From Pyricularia pennisetigena (lineage: Eukaryota; Ascomycota; Sordariomycetes; Magnaporthales; Pyriculariaceae): a stretch of DNA of 64,000 nucleotides. The stretch is from contig NW_021940918.1 of NCBI RefSeq assembly GCF_004337985.1, positions 2,046,001 to 2,110,000 of the forward strand, given 5' to 3'. The stretch's first letter is position 1, and every line of letters starts with the position of its first letter. Shown one piece after another: positions 11,384 to 23,126 of the stretch. The notes below the pieces were generated by a model. The model was not told the origin of the DNA. It did no database searches and saw only the letters and a list, made by a program, of their open reading frames with translations. A program made the position numbers and the translations under genes.

Positions 11384-11509
11384 ATGGAGGAACTGCCGTC
11401 GCCAGAGATTTCCGTGGATAAGGACGTCGTGCTTTTACTAGAGATATCTAAACTCCTTCGCGCTGATATTCCTACTGTTACTGGGAATCAAAGGGAGAGC
11501 CTGGCGTAA
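11384..11509 (+). CDS. Short ORF of 41 aa, unknown
   Basis: ATG in CAAAAAATGG context opens a 41-codon frame ending in TAA. The peptide is amphipathic and acidic (MEELPSPEIS at the start, then a Leu-rich helix LLLEISKLL). I recognise no family. The stop overlaps a GCGTAAGG sequence that could be a splice donor, so this may be a first exon or a gene fragment rather than a complete gene. Low confidence that it is expressed. Confidence 0.2.
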   Translation: MEELPSPEISVDKDVVLLLEISKLLRADIPTVTGNQRESLA

Positions 11510-11637
11510 GGGTAGCAGTAGTGAGTGATTGGCAAAAGAGCAGTTAGCATGCGGGCGTGCTTCCTAGGCTGAAATCCATGATCGTGATTAGTTGATTAGT
11601 TAGGTATGTAATGTTGTAATCCTTCCAGGTTGCTACT

Positions 11638-12279
11638 ATGCAAGTTGCAACCATAAATTTGGCCGCCGTCCTGGCCATTGCTCAAACTGCCACCGCCGCT
11701 GATTGGGGCGGATTCTATGGTCACACCCTCGAGTGCTTCAGATGCGACGTTAGGCTTTTGTTTGTCTTGAATTCAGGCAAACAACCAATCTGTGGTTGTC
11801 GACACAAGGGACAAGATACCAATTTTCTCTCGCCCGCATTCAAAGTGCCGATAGTAGGGGCCGGCCTTTCTCTAACCGCAGCCGCCCATGGAGATGACAT
11901 TCTCGACCGGCCGTTTGTAATAAAGGATCTTGGGGGCGGAAATAGAGCTGAACCGCTTTTCTCAAACGGGCTAAAAGCCGGAAATAATCTTGCTTTTTTC
12001 TTTTTCTTTTTTTTTTTCCCCAAGAAAACTGCCATCTTGTTTAAATCCGTAGCTTTGTTGGTTCGTGAGAGACAGATAAGCTTACCAGATTGTAAAAGGA
12101 AAATCAACTCTATAGGCAAGGTGGATCAGCTCAAGACCAAAAGGATTGGATTCCGAGCCCCCTCGAACTCTATTTTCCCAGCCACGATATCCACTGCAGA
12201 AAAAGTTAGAGCAAAAGCAGTGGAGTTTGGCGGTGGGCCCACAAGCGATCACTATCATATGATAGATAGAAGGGGATGA
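11638..12279 (+). CDS. Possible small secreted protein, probably degraded
   Basis: The frame opens with a credible signal peptide (residues 1-20, hydrophobic core LAAVLAIAQ, then TATAA) followed by ADWGGFYGHTLECFRC. The next roughly 90 residues contain four Cys (32, 35, 52, 54) but no known domain. Around residue 120 the frame runs through a polypyrimidine tract giving a run of Phe, which looks like non-coding sequence. A real product would therefore be shorter or spliced. The beginning resembles fungal secreted peptides only in general design. A decayed effector-like gene is as likely as an active one. Confidence 0.25.
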   Translation: MQVATINLAAVLAIAQTATAADWGGFYGHTLECFRCDVRLLFVLNSGKQPICGCRHKGQDTNFLSPAFKVPIVGAGLSLTAAAHGDDILDRPFVIKDLGGGNRAEPLFSNGLKAGNNLAFFFFFFFFPKKTAILFKSVALLVRERQISLPDCKRKINSIGKVDQLKTKRIGFRAPSNSIFPATISTAEKVRAKAVEFGGGPTSDHYHMIDRRG

Positions 12280-12775
12280 GCTGAAAGACAAAACTTGACA
12301 CACCATATAACATACTTTGTATAAAAATAACAAAAAAAAAAAAAAAAGAAAATCCACAATACATAAACGAGCCACCGCCCAGCCTGTCAGACAAAAGAAG
12401 AAAAAGACATTGAACTCTAATGGTTTGGGGGTTGCTCCCCGCGGCAGAAGCATGCAGGACTGCATGAGGACTTACTTAATGAGGTGTGGATGTATTGGCG
12501 CAGCGCAGGGTAGTAATGGCCCCCATGATGGGCGAATAGGAGAAAAATTGGTGGAGGGGCCAAAGACTGTGGGCGGGGGGTGCTGTTGTGATAAGTCCGA
12601 AGATTTTCCTCTGACTTGCAGATGGATTGGCGCTATTCTGGATCGCTCCAAGGAAAATTCAATCCCCTTTGTTTTTTTGTTTTTTTTTTCTTCGGTTGCC
12701 CTATAATGAAGGCATTTGCTTCATCTTGTATTTTTTGACCTAACAAAGAAAAAAAAAAAAAAAACGGAGGCCATC
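12280..12775. other. Intergenic, 5' of Zn2Cys6 regulator
   Basis: No gene recognised. It has A-rich tracts at about 12331-12350 and 12750-12764, directly before the regulator start. Confidence 0.5.
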
Positions 12776-14818
12776 ATGACCACGGGTGGAGTTTGGCAGG
12801 GACCTTCCGCCTGCGACACGCCCGCAGGTCACTCGTCTTCGTCGCCGCCTGCCCCGAACTCACCAGGCCATTCACTGCCGTCTGGGCTGACGACAAATCA
12901 GCCCAGTGGAGCGCCGAATGGTACCCACGCGGACGTACCAAACAGCTCCCGCGAGCCCAAGCCGTCGTCGCTAGCGCCGCGGAACAACAGAGCCTGCGAC
13001 GGTTGCCGAGCTCGCAAGGTCAAGTGCCTTTTCGAGCCCGGGAAACAGGACTGTCACGGCTGCACTCTGCTTCAGATCAGATGCACTCACAACCGGCCCC
13101 GCAGGAAAAGGGGCCCGCCAAATAGGTACGGGGGTGGGAAAGGACGTAGCCAACCAGAAAAAAAAAAAAAAAACACAAAAGCCCCAGTTCCACGTCTTTT
13201 TTTCTCGAGGTTTGAGGTAGAATGTAGTGATTGACCGGCAGCTTTCACAGGGCAATCCAGAGCCTCGAACAGGATGTCGTTGCTTTGTTTCCGGCTCCTG
13301 ATCCTGCAGGCGGGGCTGATCCTGGCGAAGGTCCAGTCAGTCCTTGGGGTCAACCGCGGGAGCATGGGGTTCGTGGCGATAGGTTGTCCCGACTGGCCTC
13401 GATGGAGCTCGTCGAACAGGTGCTGAATGACTGGTTCGAGAAGTTGCATCCCCTCACGCCCGTGTTGCACCGGCGACATTTCATGTGGCGGCTGCGCCAG
13501 GGCGAAGCATCCTCAAACAACACTACCGGCAGGATATTTTGTGCACTTGTCGCGAGCACATGCGCGGTAACAGCGGCCTCTCTTCGTTGTTGGGCAGGCT
13601 CCATTAACGCCAGGCGGTGTTTGGCCTTCATAGATGAGCTGGAGCTCTTACACCGTCGTCCAGCAAGCGATGCCGGCAGCGACACGTTTGAGTACTCACT
13701 CGACTGGTGTATAGCCATGTACAACGTGGGAGCGGCCCTGTTTTCACTCTCTGGGAATTCAACCTATACCCCGGGAGTGCACGGGGCCTTTTCGCAGGCG
13801 GCAGAGGGTGTCAGGTACATCCTGCGCTACCGCATGTCGGACACGTCATTTGCAGATCAACAATTGCTCAAGAGGCTGCTGTGGCTGTTGTTCTGCTCAT
13901 CAAAGTAGGTCTTGTTGTTGACTGTGTTGGGGCGGGGAGGCCTGTTTCATGGTGTCTAGACTGACGATGAATTCTCCACGAGCTTGCAGTATTCTGGACT
14001 CGAGAGGCCACCTTTCATTCCTAGTTATCGGCCACCACGACGACTTGACATCGCTAAGACCACAGGACCTGAACGACCTCAGCCTCAGCGTCGGGCTCTA
14101 CCAGCAGCTCTCAGTCGACGACCTGAGCCCGTGGCACGGAGACCAAATCTCGTACATCCCCGCGCTTCTCGGGCTGGCCGACCTGTTCATGGTCTGGCAC
14201 CGGGCCCAAAACGCCGTGATGCGCAACGACGACGAGGCCCAGGCCGCCTTGACCACGTACCTGGCAGACCTGCAGTCCGTCATGGACTCGCTGCCGCCGG
14301 AGCTACGCTGGCGCGGGTCCGCGGCGATGCCCGCCACGTCGACGTGCGTTACCATGGGCCACCAGGCCCAAGTGGCCAACCTGATGGTGACGAGCCTATA
14401 CATTCGCTCCGACCTGCTCCGAAAGTTCCCCCCGGCTGACGACGCGGGGCGGCGGCGGCACTACCAAGAACACGAGCGCGTCGTGGACGGCCTGATCGAC
14501 GTCATGTGGAACGTGCCGGACTCTGTTCTTGAGCACGACGGCCGGCATGTGATACCCAAGCTTCGGGAGTGCGCGGCGGCGTACGGCGAGTACATAAGCC
14601 TCGAGTTGGACGGGGTGAAGGTGCTCCCCGCCGGCAAGGCCAAGTTGGAGCTGTTGCTGAAGAAGCTGGATATCATCGATTGCTGGCCTGGGCCGGTTCA
14701 TTCTGAGAATCACGGAGTCGGTGGAGAACGGTTGGGTTCTGAAGGGGCGGGAGTCTTTCTTGGGCATGATTTATTGTGGAATGATTTGCGGATGGGGTCA
14801 TTAACACGTGTCGAGTAG
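12776..14818 (+). CDS. Zn2Cys6 transcription factor
   Basis: Three exons (12776-13125, 13251-13904, 13990-14818) give 610 aa. The binuclear zinc cluster is C74-x2-C77-x6-C84-x8-C93-x2-C96-x6-C103, followed by a basic linker NRPRRKRGPPNR that normally contacts DNA. The first intron falls exactly at the end of that linker. The middle region (about residues 185-450) has the helical features of the fungal-specific regulatory domain, including NDWFEKLHPLTPVLHRRHF. The linker and PVLHR motif resemble sugar-responsive ascomycete regulators, but the target genes cannot be named. The N-terminal 60 residues are Ser/Pro-rich and disordered. Nearest neighbours are the rhodopsin-like gene upstream and tRNA-Phe downstream. 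Confidence 0.92.
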
Positions 14819-15515
14819 AGCAAAATGAAACCATAGTTGCAAGTAGCTCATATGTGCCTCGTACGTAGTTAAAGTGTTTCTATCGCGAGCACAATGTCAT
14901 CAAGGTGTGAATATTTGGCTCACCTTGTAGTGGGGCACGATGTTCGACGAAAACATCCGCCATGTCCGGAACTCGACCCCGCATTATAATGGCAGTGACA
15001 ACACCGAGGCAATTTTGAACAGACCCGATTGTGAACTGGCAAATCCGGCCACTGGACTATGAAATAGAGCTTAATTATGGCAGTGTGCAGCGTATTATCT
15101 AGGATCTGCAGGTTAGTATTGCCGCCGAAATTGTGACCAGAAAAGGGTGGATTTTGTCCGTGGTAACATTGCTGCGGGAAATCGGGTGCTTGTTGCAGAT
15201 CTGGAAATGCTGCATGTAACACAAGATCCATGTGATTCAAGACTGAAAGAAAAAAGGAAACAATAAACCCAAGACAGGAAGTAAAAAAAAACATCGAGGT
15301 CCAGAATGTAAAGTTAGAGCATGATTAAAAAAGATGGAATATAATCGGGACACAAGCCGCCCTAAAATAAGTGAACAAGGTAGCAACGAATCATCCAGCT
15401 CAACGCCGAGTTGAACGGATGATAAATAAGCAGCCGACTAGGAAATACAACCTCACCGTCCCTGAAAGACCACAAAAAGTCTCGGCTGTTGAGCATTATA
15501 ACAACAACAGAATGC
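14819..15515. other. Intergenic, no gene recognised
   Basis: About 700 bp without a supported coding frame. The 124-codon minus-strand frame at 14920-15294 has no recognisable features. Confidence 0.5.
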
Positions 15516-15520
15516 AAAAA
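15516..15520 (-). terminator. Pol III terminator of tRNA-Phe copy 2
   Basis: Five T on the minus strand begin 8 bases after the tRNA 3' end, a standard RNA polymerase III terminator. Confidence 0.7.
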
Positions 15521-15528
15521 GAAATGCT

Positions 15529-15619
15529 TGCGGTTTATGTGGATCGAACACATGACCTTCAGATATTATGAATGAAGTGCTGCTTCAGTCTGACGCTCTC
15601 CCAACTGAGCTAAACCCGC
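15529..15619 (-). tRNA. tRNA-Phe (GAA), second intron-containing copy
   Basis: This has the same cloverleaf as the copy at 1361-1453 and the same anticodon, with an 18-nt intron at the identical site. The intron differs in sequence but again carries a TTCA element complementary to the anticodon loop. The first T-stem pair has changed from G-C to A-T by substitutions on both sides (GTGTG/CACAC to ATGTG/CACAT), so folding is kept. The G5/A68 acceptor opposition is shared. The compensatory change indicates a maintained, functional gene. Confidence 0.95.
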
Positions 15620-16251
15620 TGAGGACCTTGATGAGATCCCACTTGTTGCGTTGCGGACAGTGACTCGCTAGTGGATATAATACCCCCATTGTTTTTTGCC
15701 TCTTGCCAGTCGTTTTTGCCTCTAGCTTGATTGTGGTGGAGTCGAAGGGTGAAGTTTAATGTTAGATTAGCAGAATTTCTGATCGTAGCAATTTGTGGGC
15801 CATTCACGATACGCGAAAGGTTTTTTTTCTTTTTTCTTTTTTCTTTTTTCTTTTTTTCTTGTTGGTGTGTGGTGCAGGAAAAGGCATCAGATCCTCAATT
15901 CGTAGCTCTAGGAAAATGTTGAGAAAGCATCGGACTGAGTACTAAATGCATGACTTCTTTTCCAGATGTCACTAGACATGTTGACCTAGGGTGAAATGCA
16001 AGGAGCAAAGAAAATCATATTTATGAAGATCTATTGCTTCGTCAAAATCGCTGCGTATAGGGTATAACCTCCTGCGTACTTTGTTGTCAGTACCCTTCGA
16101 TGTAGAGGACACTTTCAGATCACAGTCTTCGATAACTGGTGCAGTATAAACTTCCATCCACCCGAAAACACTCCTCCGCTGTCAAGGGGCCAAGACCCTC
16201 TAGAATGTGTCCTAGGACCAGCTGTCTTGGTCTCACGAGTCGATGAATACA
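15620..16251. other. Intergenic, tRNA to DCN1-like gene
   Basis: No gene; contains the T6C microsatellite listed separately. Confidence 0.5.
15821..15860 (+). repeat. (T6-8 C)n polypyrimidine microsatellite
   Basis: Tandem blocks of six to eight T separated by single C span 40 bases. No function is implied. Confidence 0.85.
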
Positions 16252-17866
16252 TCAGGAGTCGACTTCCATGCTTGACGCAACTCCGATTCCCTTGTTGCGA
16301 AGCCATTCAACGAAACCATCAATAACTGATGGCCATGACCCCTCCGGCGTCCAAAAGCTCAACGTTGAGTCTGCAGTGCTCTTGACAGCGAAGTCGAGAG
16401 TTTGGTTCCACATGTCTTTGGAAACCGTCCGTGACCAATTGTTCTTGAGGTACTCTGTCCAAAGGTCGAGGAAGTCCGTAGCCTCCGCACCTTGACTAGA
16501 CTTTGCCACCCACGGCTTGCTGTGTGGCATTTCTGGACCAAAGAAGCATTGCCAGTATACAAGGGCGTTCTCAAGGGGCAAGGCGCGCTGCTCTGGTGTT
16601 TCCCTTCCAGCAATAAATGCATGCCTGTAGACCCTCTTGAAGAGCTCATGATCATGTGGAAGATTCCTGATAAGACTCTGTATATAGTCTTTCTGTCCTG
16701 ATTTAGATGCCGCGGCACTGCAGAGAAATTACTCAGCACGTAGCACTCGAGGGCAGCAACGAGTAAAGACAAATGTTGTGCGACTTACTTGGTAGCTTGC
16801 CATCCTTCAACAAATCCTGAACGAGTGATGACCCCAAAAGCCGGAGCTTTGACCAGTTCCATAAGCACGAAGATGCCGACGCTCTCCGGGTCAACGCCTA
16901 AGCTCGAAGCATACTCAATCGCGGAACCTGCTCCTAACTCGCCGGGTGAGTCCTCTTCCGTATCTGTGAAGAGCAGTTGGGTCAGTCATTGCATTACTTG
17001 GGCCACTGGCCATGTTCGTGCGACGGGTAGTCTCACCTTGCAATTCGCTGAACATCTTGTCTAGTTTTGGCTTAGAAGACGAGCTTGTGGCCATGCTGGG
17101 GTTGCTGTTGAAGTAACTGTTCATGATTACTTGATCAGCTTGATGCCTAGCCAGTTATTTACAGAAACTGCAATGATCGCAGTGATGGCCGGTCTGAAAA
17201 CATCTTGAACAACCATCCCCTGAGCGCTACTGACAAGGCAGTGGCGGGAGAGTTTGATACGCTATGTCCGGACCAGACCCTCTCAATTTAATCCGTTACG
17301 GCTTCATCGAAAAAACTGCTAATTGAGTTCTCTCATTCCAGCGGCATACAGCCCACTTTGTTCAGAGATCCGGGCAAGGTGTTTGTTGCGCTAGTCACAG
17401 TGCCAATGAGTGAGCCTACGGCTGCCTAGCAGGCGTACCCTCATCCGCTTTCTGCTGTGAACATTGGCATGACGCTTGACGCTACATGGCTTGGAAGAAG
17501 GCGAGTTGCAACATGTCGCTCTTTCAGGTACGAATCCAGATCGAAAACCCTCCGAACTGGGGGAGTGTCGGGTGGACGCATCAAGGGGATAAAGAAAGGC
17601 GTGTCCCGTACGAAACCATAAGAAATACTTACGCATCGGCGGCAACGTCCAGCTTCCAGTTGGCATTCTTTAAAAACTTTTGAAATGAGAAACAAATAGT
17701 TGCCATGTCAGCAGGTGAGCCCAATATCAACAATCACAGCATGGGGCGGGCCCGCAGCCGCAGTACTCCAGCCATCTCCGCTCACCTTTTGCGCAACCTT
17801 GTCGTTGGTCGCCGTCATCTGGACGAACTGCGCCGATAGGGTCTTCTGGACCGCTGTCAGAGGCAT
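16252..17866 (-). CDS. DCN1: DCN1-like cullin neddylation factor
   Basis: Five exons (17866-17786, 17676-17633, 17116-17037, 16963-16789, 16717-16252) give 281 aa, normal for Dcn1. Residues 5-45 form a UBA-type ubiquitin-binding domain, with KFLKNANWKLDVAADAYF as its last two helices. Residues about 58-275 form the PONY domain: LGVDPESVGIFVLMEL, GFVEGW and, near the C terminus, LSFWTPEGSWPSVIDGFVEW. Known Dcn1 proteins act as scaffold E3s that help Ubc12 attach NEDD8/Rub1 to cullins, activating SCF and other CRL ubiquitin ligases. The protein is cytosolic and nuclear. Introns are 109, 516, 73 and 71 bp; the second is far longer than others here. The start gives the conserved MPLTAVQK opening, with the ATG in frame and preceded by A-rich sequence. 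Confidence 0.95.
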
Positions 17867-19033
17867 TTTGAACTATTTTGGTCTGTACCAGTGGCGGGCG
17901 CTCAGTCGGCGAGGCCTTTACGTGCGCAAGCAATACAGGCAAGTGCTCCAGTTGGTTGGCGGCACAACCTGGAAACGTTCCCTCGCTCGACGGAGAGGAC
18001 TCAAGGGCTGGCGCGGATGTTCGGTGACTTGAAGGAACAAAGTTGCAGGCAGCACTGGATATGTTGAGAAAGGTCACGGTCGGTCGCGATCGGCGGATGC
18101 AAGGCCTGTCGTTGTCCAGAGCAGCACCGTCAGTGATGCAGGCGGCAGCCCGGATGATGTCGGTGGGTCTTTGCTTCTTGTTGGTTCGGGTCGGTTCTTA
18201 CGGGGCTTGAGAGAGGGGTATTTGAGGCCCAACCCGGTCTCTGCCGTCTGGGATGCTGCAGCTGTTGGGGAGACAGGAATAATGCTAAAATTATCAGTCC
18301 TGAAAGTAAGGAAAGGTGCCCATGTCAACCTATTCGAGGTGTCGGCCGCGGAAAAGAATGCCAAAGTTTGGCAAGACAAGTACAGCGTTAGTGGTTGAAA
18401 AGCCACCAGAAAGCGCCCGACTCGGTCGGAGAAGCGATGACGTGGTGGGGTTGTCGCGTGTTATGGCTTGCTACAAAGCTGGGACAAGCAAGCCACTGAC
18501 ATGACGGGATGCATTTGAACAACATCGGCTTAATCCTACCCTAACCCTTGTACAAGGTTCATCCCATCATCAGATGAAGAAACAAAGTGAAGGAGAACCA
18601 GACCAGGCTTCTCGATGCATGTCGTGCTGACTGGCGATTTACTTTTTTCTATTTGGAATTAAATGGGCTCAACTGGAGTGCAGATGCTCTTGATACCATC
18701 AGATAGCGAAATTGTATTGACAAAAAAAAAGCAACTATAATTATACTAGGATCCAGCTAGGAGCTTCAATGCCAAAAACCCAAGGGTGCCGGCGGTTGTC
18801 GTCTCCTGCTTTACGGCGGTGCGAAAACAGCTTGTGGGTATCGCAGGAACGGCGTATCGAAAGCACAACGAGGATGTTGAACATTGACAAGAAAATATAC
18901 AAATTGTGCATGCCGCTGTCGCAACAAATGGGGGTAATGCGATATGAGCAGGGGCAAAAACAGGCAGCTGTGTACGACGCCATTAGGTACACAAGAAAAT
19001 AATAAACGCATCGGGCTGGCTTCCGACACGACT
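17867..19033. other. Intergenic, DCN1-like to MVP1
   Basis: About 1.17 kb. Both flanking genes are on the minus strand, so this is the DCN1-like promoter side and the MVP1 3' side. The minus-strand 110-codon frame at 18074-18406 has no family features. Confidence 0.5.
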
Positions 19034-21908
19034 TCATTCCCCAGTCGGCATGCCGTCCAGCGAGTCCATCAGACGCCTCCAGTTGTCGGCGAGCATTTCA
19101 GAGTACTTGACCCTTTCCTGCGCCCAGTCCTGATTCCACCGTGTGATGTGGTACTGGGTGGCTTGGAAGTAGCTCAGCTCGTCCCGAACACACTCCCTGA
19201 CAAAGACATGGCGGTTGTGCTGGTTGACAATGGATTCCTTGTCCTATGTGTAGCAATGAGATGTTAGCAAAGGGCACCGGGGCAGCAAGATGTGGACCCG
19301 ATTATTCTGACGTACCTTGATGATAGACTCGACCACTTTCTCGATTTCACCGGGCTTGACCAGACCCTCCTGCTTCGCCCGCAGATTCGAGAGCTTCGCC
19401 TCATTGTTTTGGATACGCCTCTCGAGCTGCGGGATGTTATCACGGTCCAACCTCTCTTTGCGATCAAGCATATCCCGCATTGCGACAAGGGCGTCGCGCT
19501 GCCTTTTCAGGTCCTCCAGCACACCTGCGTCCCATCCCTTGCTCTCGTCCTCCATCAGCGCCTGCGCAGTACGCAGGTGTTTGCCCATCGTAAGGAGGCC
19601 ATCGTTCAGCCGCGGTACCTCATCACTGTCCGTTGCATATGTATCCGCAGAAACCTCGGATAGCGACTGCAGGGACATGGCAACTCGGCCATGGTCTGCG
19701 GCCACACCTTCGACACGCTTGACCAGCCTGTCCATAACAATGCAGATTTGAATGTATAGCTCTGCAGATCGCTTCACACCCGACCGTGTGCGGAGGAAAA
19801 GCTCCTCCAACTGTTGGGGCGGCAGGGAGTCTTCCAGACCGTCGGGAAGACTGCGGCCGACAAATTCGTCCTGAACCGATATTGTCGCCTGCTTGCGCCA
19901 CACCGAGAGTTCCTGTAGGATGTGCGCTGAAATGTCAGTGATTTGTTGTAGCGGTCACCCAGAAGCGAGCTGCACAAGCTGACAACAGCGCTCGCAACAA
20001 TATGAACTCACCGTAGGCACAGTCAAAAACATAACTACCAATTGCTCCTTTGCCAGCACTGGATGGCGCATGAGCGCATTGAGAAACCTATTCAAGCCCC
20101 TACGGCGCTTTTCAATGAAGGCGCCGTCATTCGACAGATGGTTACCATTGACGGCGACCCGCTTGGGAGGAAGCAGCGGCAGCACCCGGAAGGGATAAAC
20201 CTTGTGGAGGCAGTCCAGTAGCCAAACAAAGTCGCTGTACCTCCGGATGACTTTGCTTCCCCTCCGGGGGCTAGTGACCTCGTAGTTGTGGTGTTGGAAC
20301 ATGAACATGCCCTCCTTTTCAGGCATCAAAACCACCTGCACGTTTTCCTCAATTGTGCTACCCGGCTGCCCATTGCTTGGGCCCAGTGTCCGGGAAGCAG
20401 TCCTACCATGTCCGGACCCCGGGAGAGCGCTGCCTCCAAAAGGCGAGGTTGGATGCGTGTTGGCGGCAGAGGGGTCGCTGTAGGCAGCAGAGGAATTGTT
20501 GTCTGCAAAGTAGCCCGTGTTCCAGCCTCCCTCGGCTACCACTGCCCCAGACCCGGCGTTGGTCCCAGACATGCTGCTGTGACTGACGTGACCGGGCCTT
20601 GAACTCGATTCTGAGTTTTGCGACGTCGCGCTTGCGGTCGTGAATGTAGACGTGGTGCGTGCTGCAGCGGGTGATGCAGCTTCGGCGGCTTGGTAAGCGC
20701 CGCCGTTGGTGGCGCCTCCCTGCTGCTCGGTCTGCTGCTGCTGGTTCTGTTGATTATAGTTTAGGCCGTTTGCGGGTGATTGAGGATTGAGCCGTGCATG
20801 GTCGTGATTTCTATGAAGTTCGGGGCCCCCCCAAGGATCATCGGGATAGTCCATGGGCGGAGGTGCCGGCGCCTTCTGTGCGGTGCGTGGCGCTGGTGTC
20901 GGCGTCGACTCGGCTTGTCGGCTGTTCTGCTGGTCGGTCTTCGGCGGCGGAGTGATTGGGCGTTGCGGCGATTTTGCGGCGAGCTCTGACACGCCTGGGA
21001 GCCCAGCACCGGAATTAAGAAGGCCAGGGAGTTTTGGTTTTGGCAGATCTACAATGATGACGCGGTTGGCCAAGGTCAGCACAGTAGGAAATCGTGATTG
21101 ATTGGAGATTTGGGCAGCTCCGCAGTTTTCGCCCCACAAGAGCTACAAAGCAAAGCACAGCAAAGTAACGCAGGCCCCAGCTTGATTGCGCGCCAGACGA
21201 ATCCGACGGTCGGATTTGCGACAGCCAGCCAGCCAGCCAGCCAACTGGTTGCTTGGTTCCGCCGGCTAGCCAAAGGTACCCAAAATACCCCGTCGCGTCG
21301 CTCGACGATAAGACGACCACCTCGGTTGCCAATGCAAATAACAAATGGGGGGGAAATATTGAATTTTAAGCCAAATGCGTAGAAAATATTGCGAGATACT
21401 CACTCCGTCTCCGCTCGTCCACCCCATCCAAGCTCAGTGTCTCCTTCTCCTGTGCCAGCCCAATCAGGGCCAGAAAGACGTTGAATTCGGACCTGCCGAG
21501 CTCCGGCTCGCCGCCACCAGGAGACACAATGCTCATAATTCGAGAGCTCTGATCGGCGCTCAGCTTCGCGGCGGACAGTGTACGCATCAATCCCTTGGGT
21601 CCAATCTGTCCACTCGAGCTGTCCTCCTCGCGCATTACCGAGTCAAACACATCCACGTAGCTGTCTGGTACATCGGCATTGGAGAGCAGGTTTCGGAGCA
21701 GGTCGGCGCGACTCTGCTGCTTGCGTGGGGTGGGCATATCCCATGGTGACGAGGTGCCGCCAGTGCCCGTGAGGTCGTCATCGTCGTCGAAGAGGGAAGC
21801 CGAAGACTGGTTCGTATCACCGTCAAAGAGGCTATGTCGCGATCGGGCGAAGGAGTCGTTTCGGGGGAGAGGCTCCTCCTTGGGCGGCGAGGATCCGAAG
21901 AGGGACAT
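19034..21908 (-). CDS. MVP1: Sorting nexin MVP1 (PX-BAR)
   Basis: Four exons (21908-21404, 21048-20012, 19912-19316, 19243-19034) give 782 aa. The N-terminal part contains a conserved EF-hand-like helical region (about residues 60-165) ending in VDERRR. A long disordered Pro/Gln/Ser-rich linker follows (about 180-395). The PX domain is about 400-514, with RRYSDF as the phosphoinositide-contacting motif and LPPKR before its last helices. The C-terminal BAR-type coiled-coil region is about 515-782. Yeast Mvp1 binds PI3P on endosomes and works in retromer-independent recycling and vacuolar protein sorting. The linker is longer than in yeast. The in-frame codon upstream is GTG, so the ATG giving MSLFGSSPP is the start. 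Intron 1 is 355 bp, unusually long here. Confidence 0.95.
21222..21242. repeat. (CAGC)n tetranucleotide repeat in MVP1 intron 1
   Basis: About five CAGC units in tandem lie inside the first MVP1 intron and are removed by splicing. Confidence 0.8.
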
Positions 21909-23126
21909 GATAATCACAGACTACCTTGCAGGGTAGGTTGGGTATATAGTTGGTTTGCACTACGAGCGACGCTGGATCTAGAATAAAAATAAACAAAACT
22001 GAATGATGTTTTGCGCGTGGCCGGGAAGACTGGTCGACTGGTTGAAGGGCGGGCGGCGCGAAGCTCTAAAGCCGAAACAATCCAAGACGCGCGGTTCGGT
22101 CGTTGGATACAGTTATGTGGGGGTCTGGGTGCTTGTGTATGACGTTCGAAACATGAATTCCCAACGATTTGGCGATGTTCCTATTGCAAATGTATTCACT
22201 GCACAGTAATGGTTTTTTACAAGCCCTAGTTTCTGAAATTCTGGGACGGTTAGGAATTGACAAGTTGATCAATTCCGGTGATATCCTACGCATTTGTCAG
22301 TTTCTGTCGAATCTTCTCTTTCTAATGTTTATCTGATTCAATGGGCCGCCCTCCACTGGCCCAAGAGCGTGCAGGAGCTCCTTGTGTGGTGTGTCTTGTG
22401 CAGGGAAGTGGGTTCTTAGCTGCATCTGTACTGTAAGCTGCTGTGGGCTGTGGATAATGTACCAGGGGCGGACCACGTGGGGAAGAGACCACGAGCAACT
22501 CCATTTGATCGATTGAATTTGAACTTTCGTATTGACGCTTCTATTTCTGGTAAGGAAATATTATCAACTCGAATTGGAAAAGAATCAGGAGCTATTGGGA
22601 TTTGTGAACTAACAGTCTTTCACACTTCAGCTTCTCAATGTTGCAAAGTAGGCATTTCGATCTCATGTCTTTATGGGATGGCTGAAAAGAATGTCTGGGC
22701 TAGTCTGAAATGCTAAGCGAACGCCTATCGCGTTTCACCCCTATCAACCACCAACATCCATTGATAATCCAAGATATCTTGCAATTCGGGCCTCATTGAT
22801 GGCTGTCTAGCTTGCTCTTTATGGAGTTTTGTTTCTTTGTTTACACTGAGTTCTTCACTCAGATATGTTCCAACTGATTGACGTAGGGATATATGCTGGA
22901 CCGGCAGCATACCCCTTGGCTTGAACGCAGATAAATCCCTGAGTAGTCAAGACTAAGTGACAGCCAGACTTCTTGATCGATGTGAAATCACGACTTACAC
23001 GACATAAACATAAATTTATCAGTCAATACTGACAACTGCCAGCCATGGACCAACCCAATGCTTGTATGTGGATAATACACTCTATGTGGACATGATATTG
23101 TACAGAAGCACTCAACAGATGCGTCA
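21909..23126. other. Intergenic, MVP1 to uL15m
   Basis: About 1.2 kb with no supported gene. MVP1 promoter elements should lie in the first few hundred bases after 21908. Confidence 0.5.

Noticed and set aside
18074..18406. 110-codon minus-strand frame between DCN1-like and MVP1
   Set aside because: No recognisable motif, and it is not supported by a splice-compatible neighbour.
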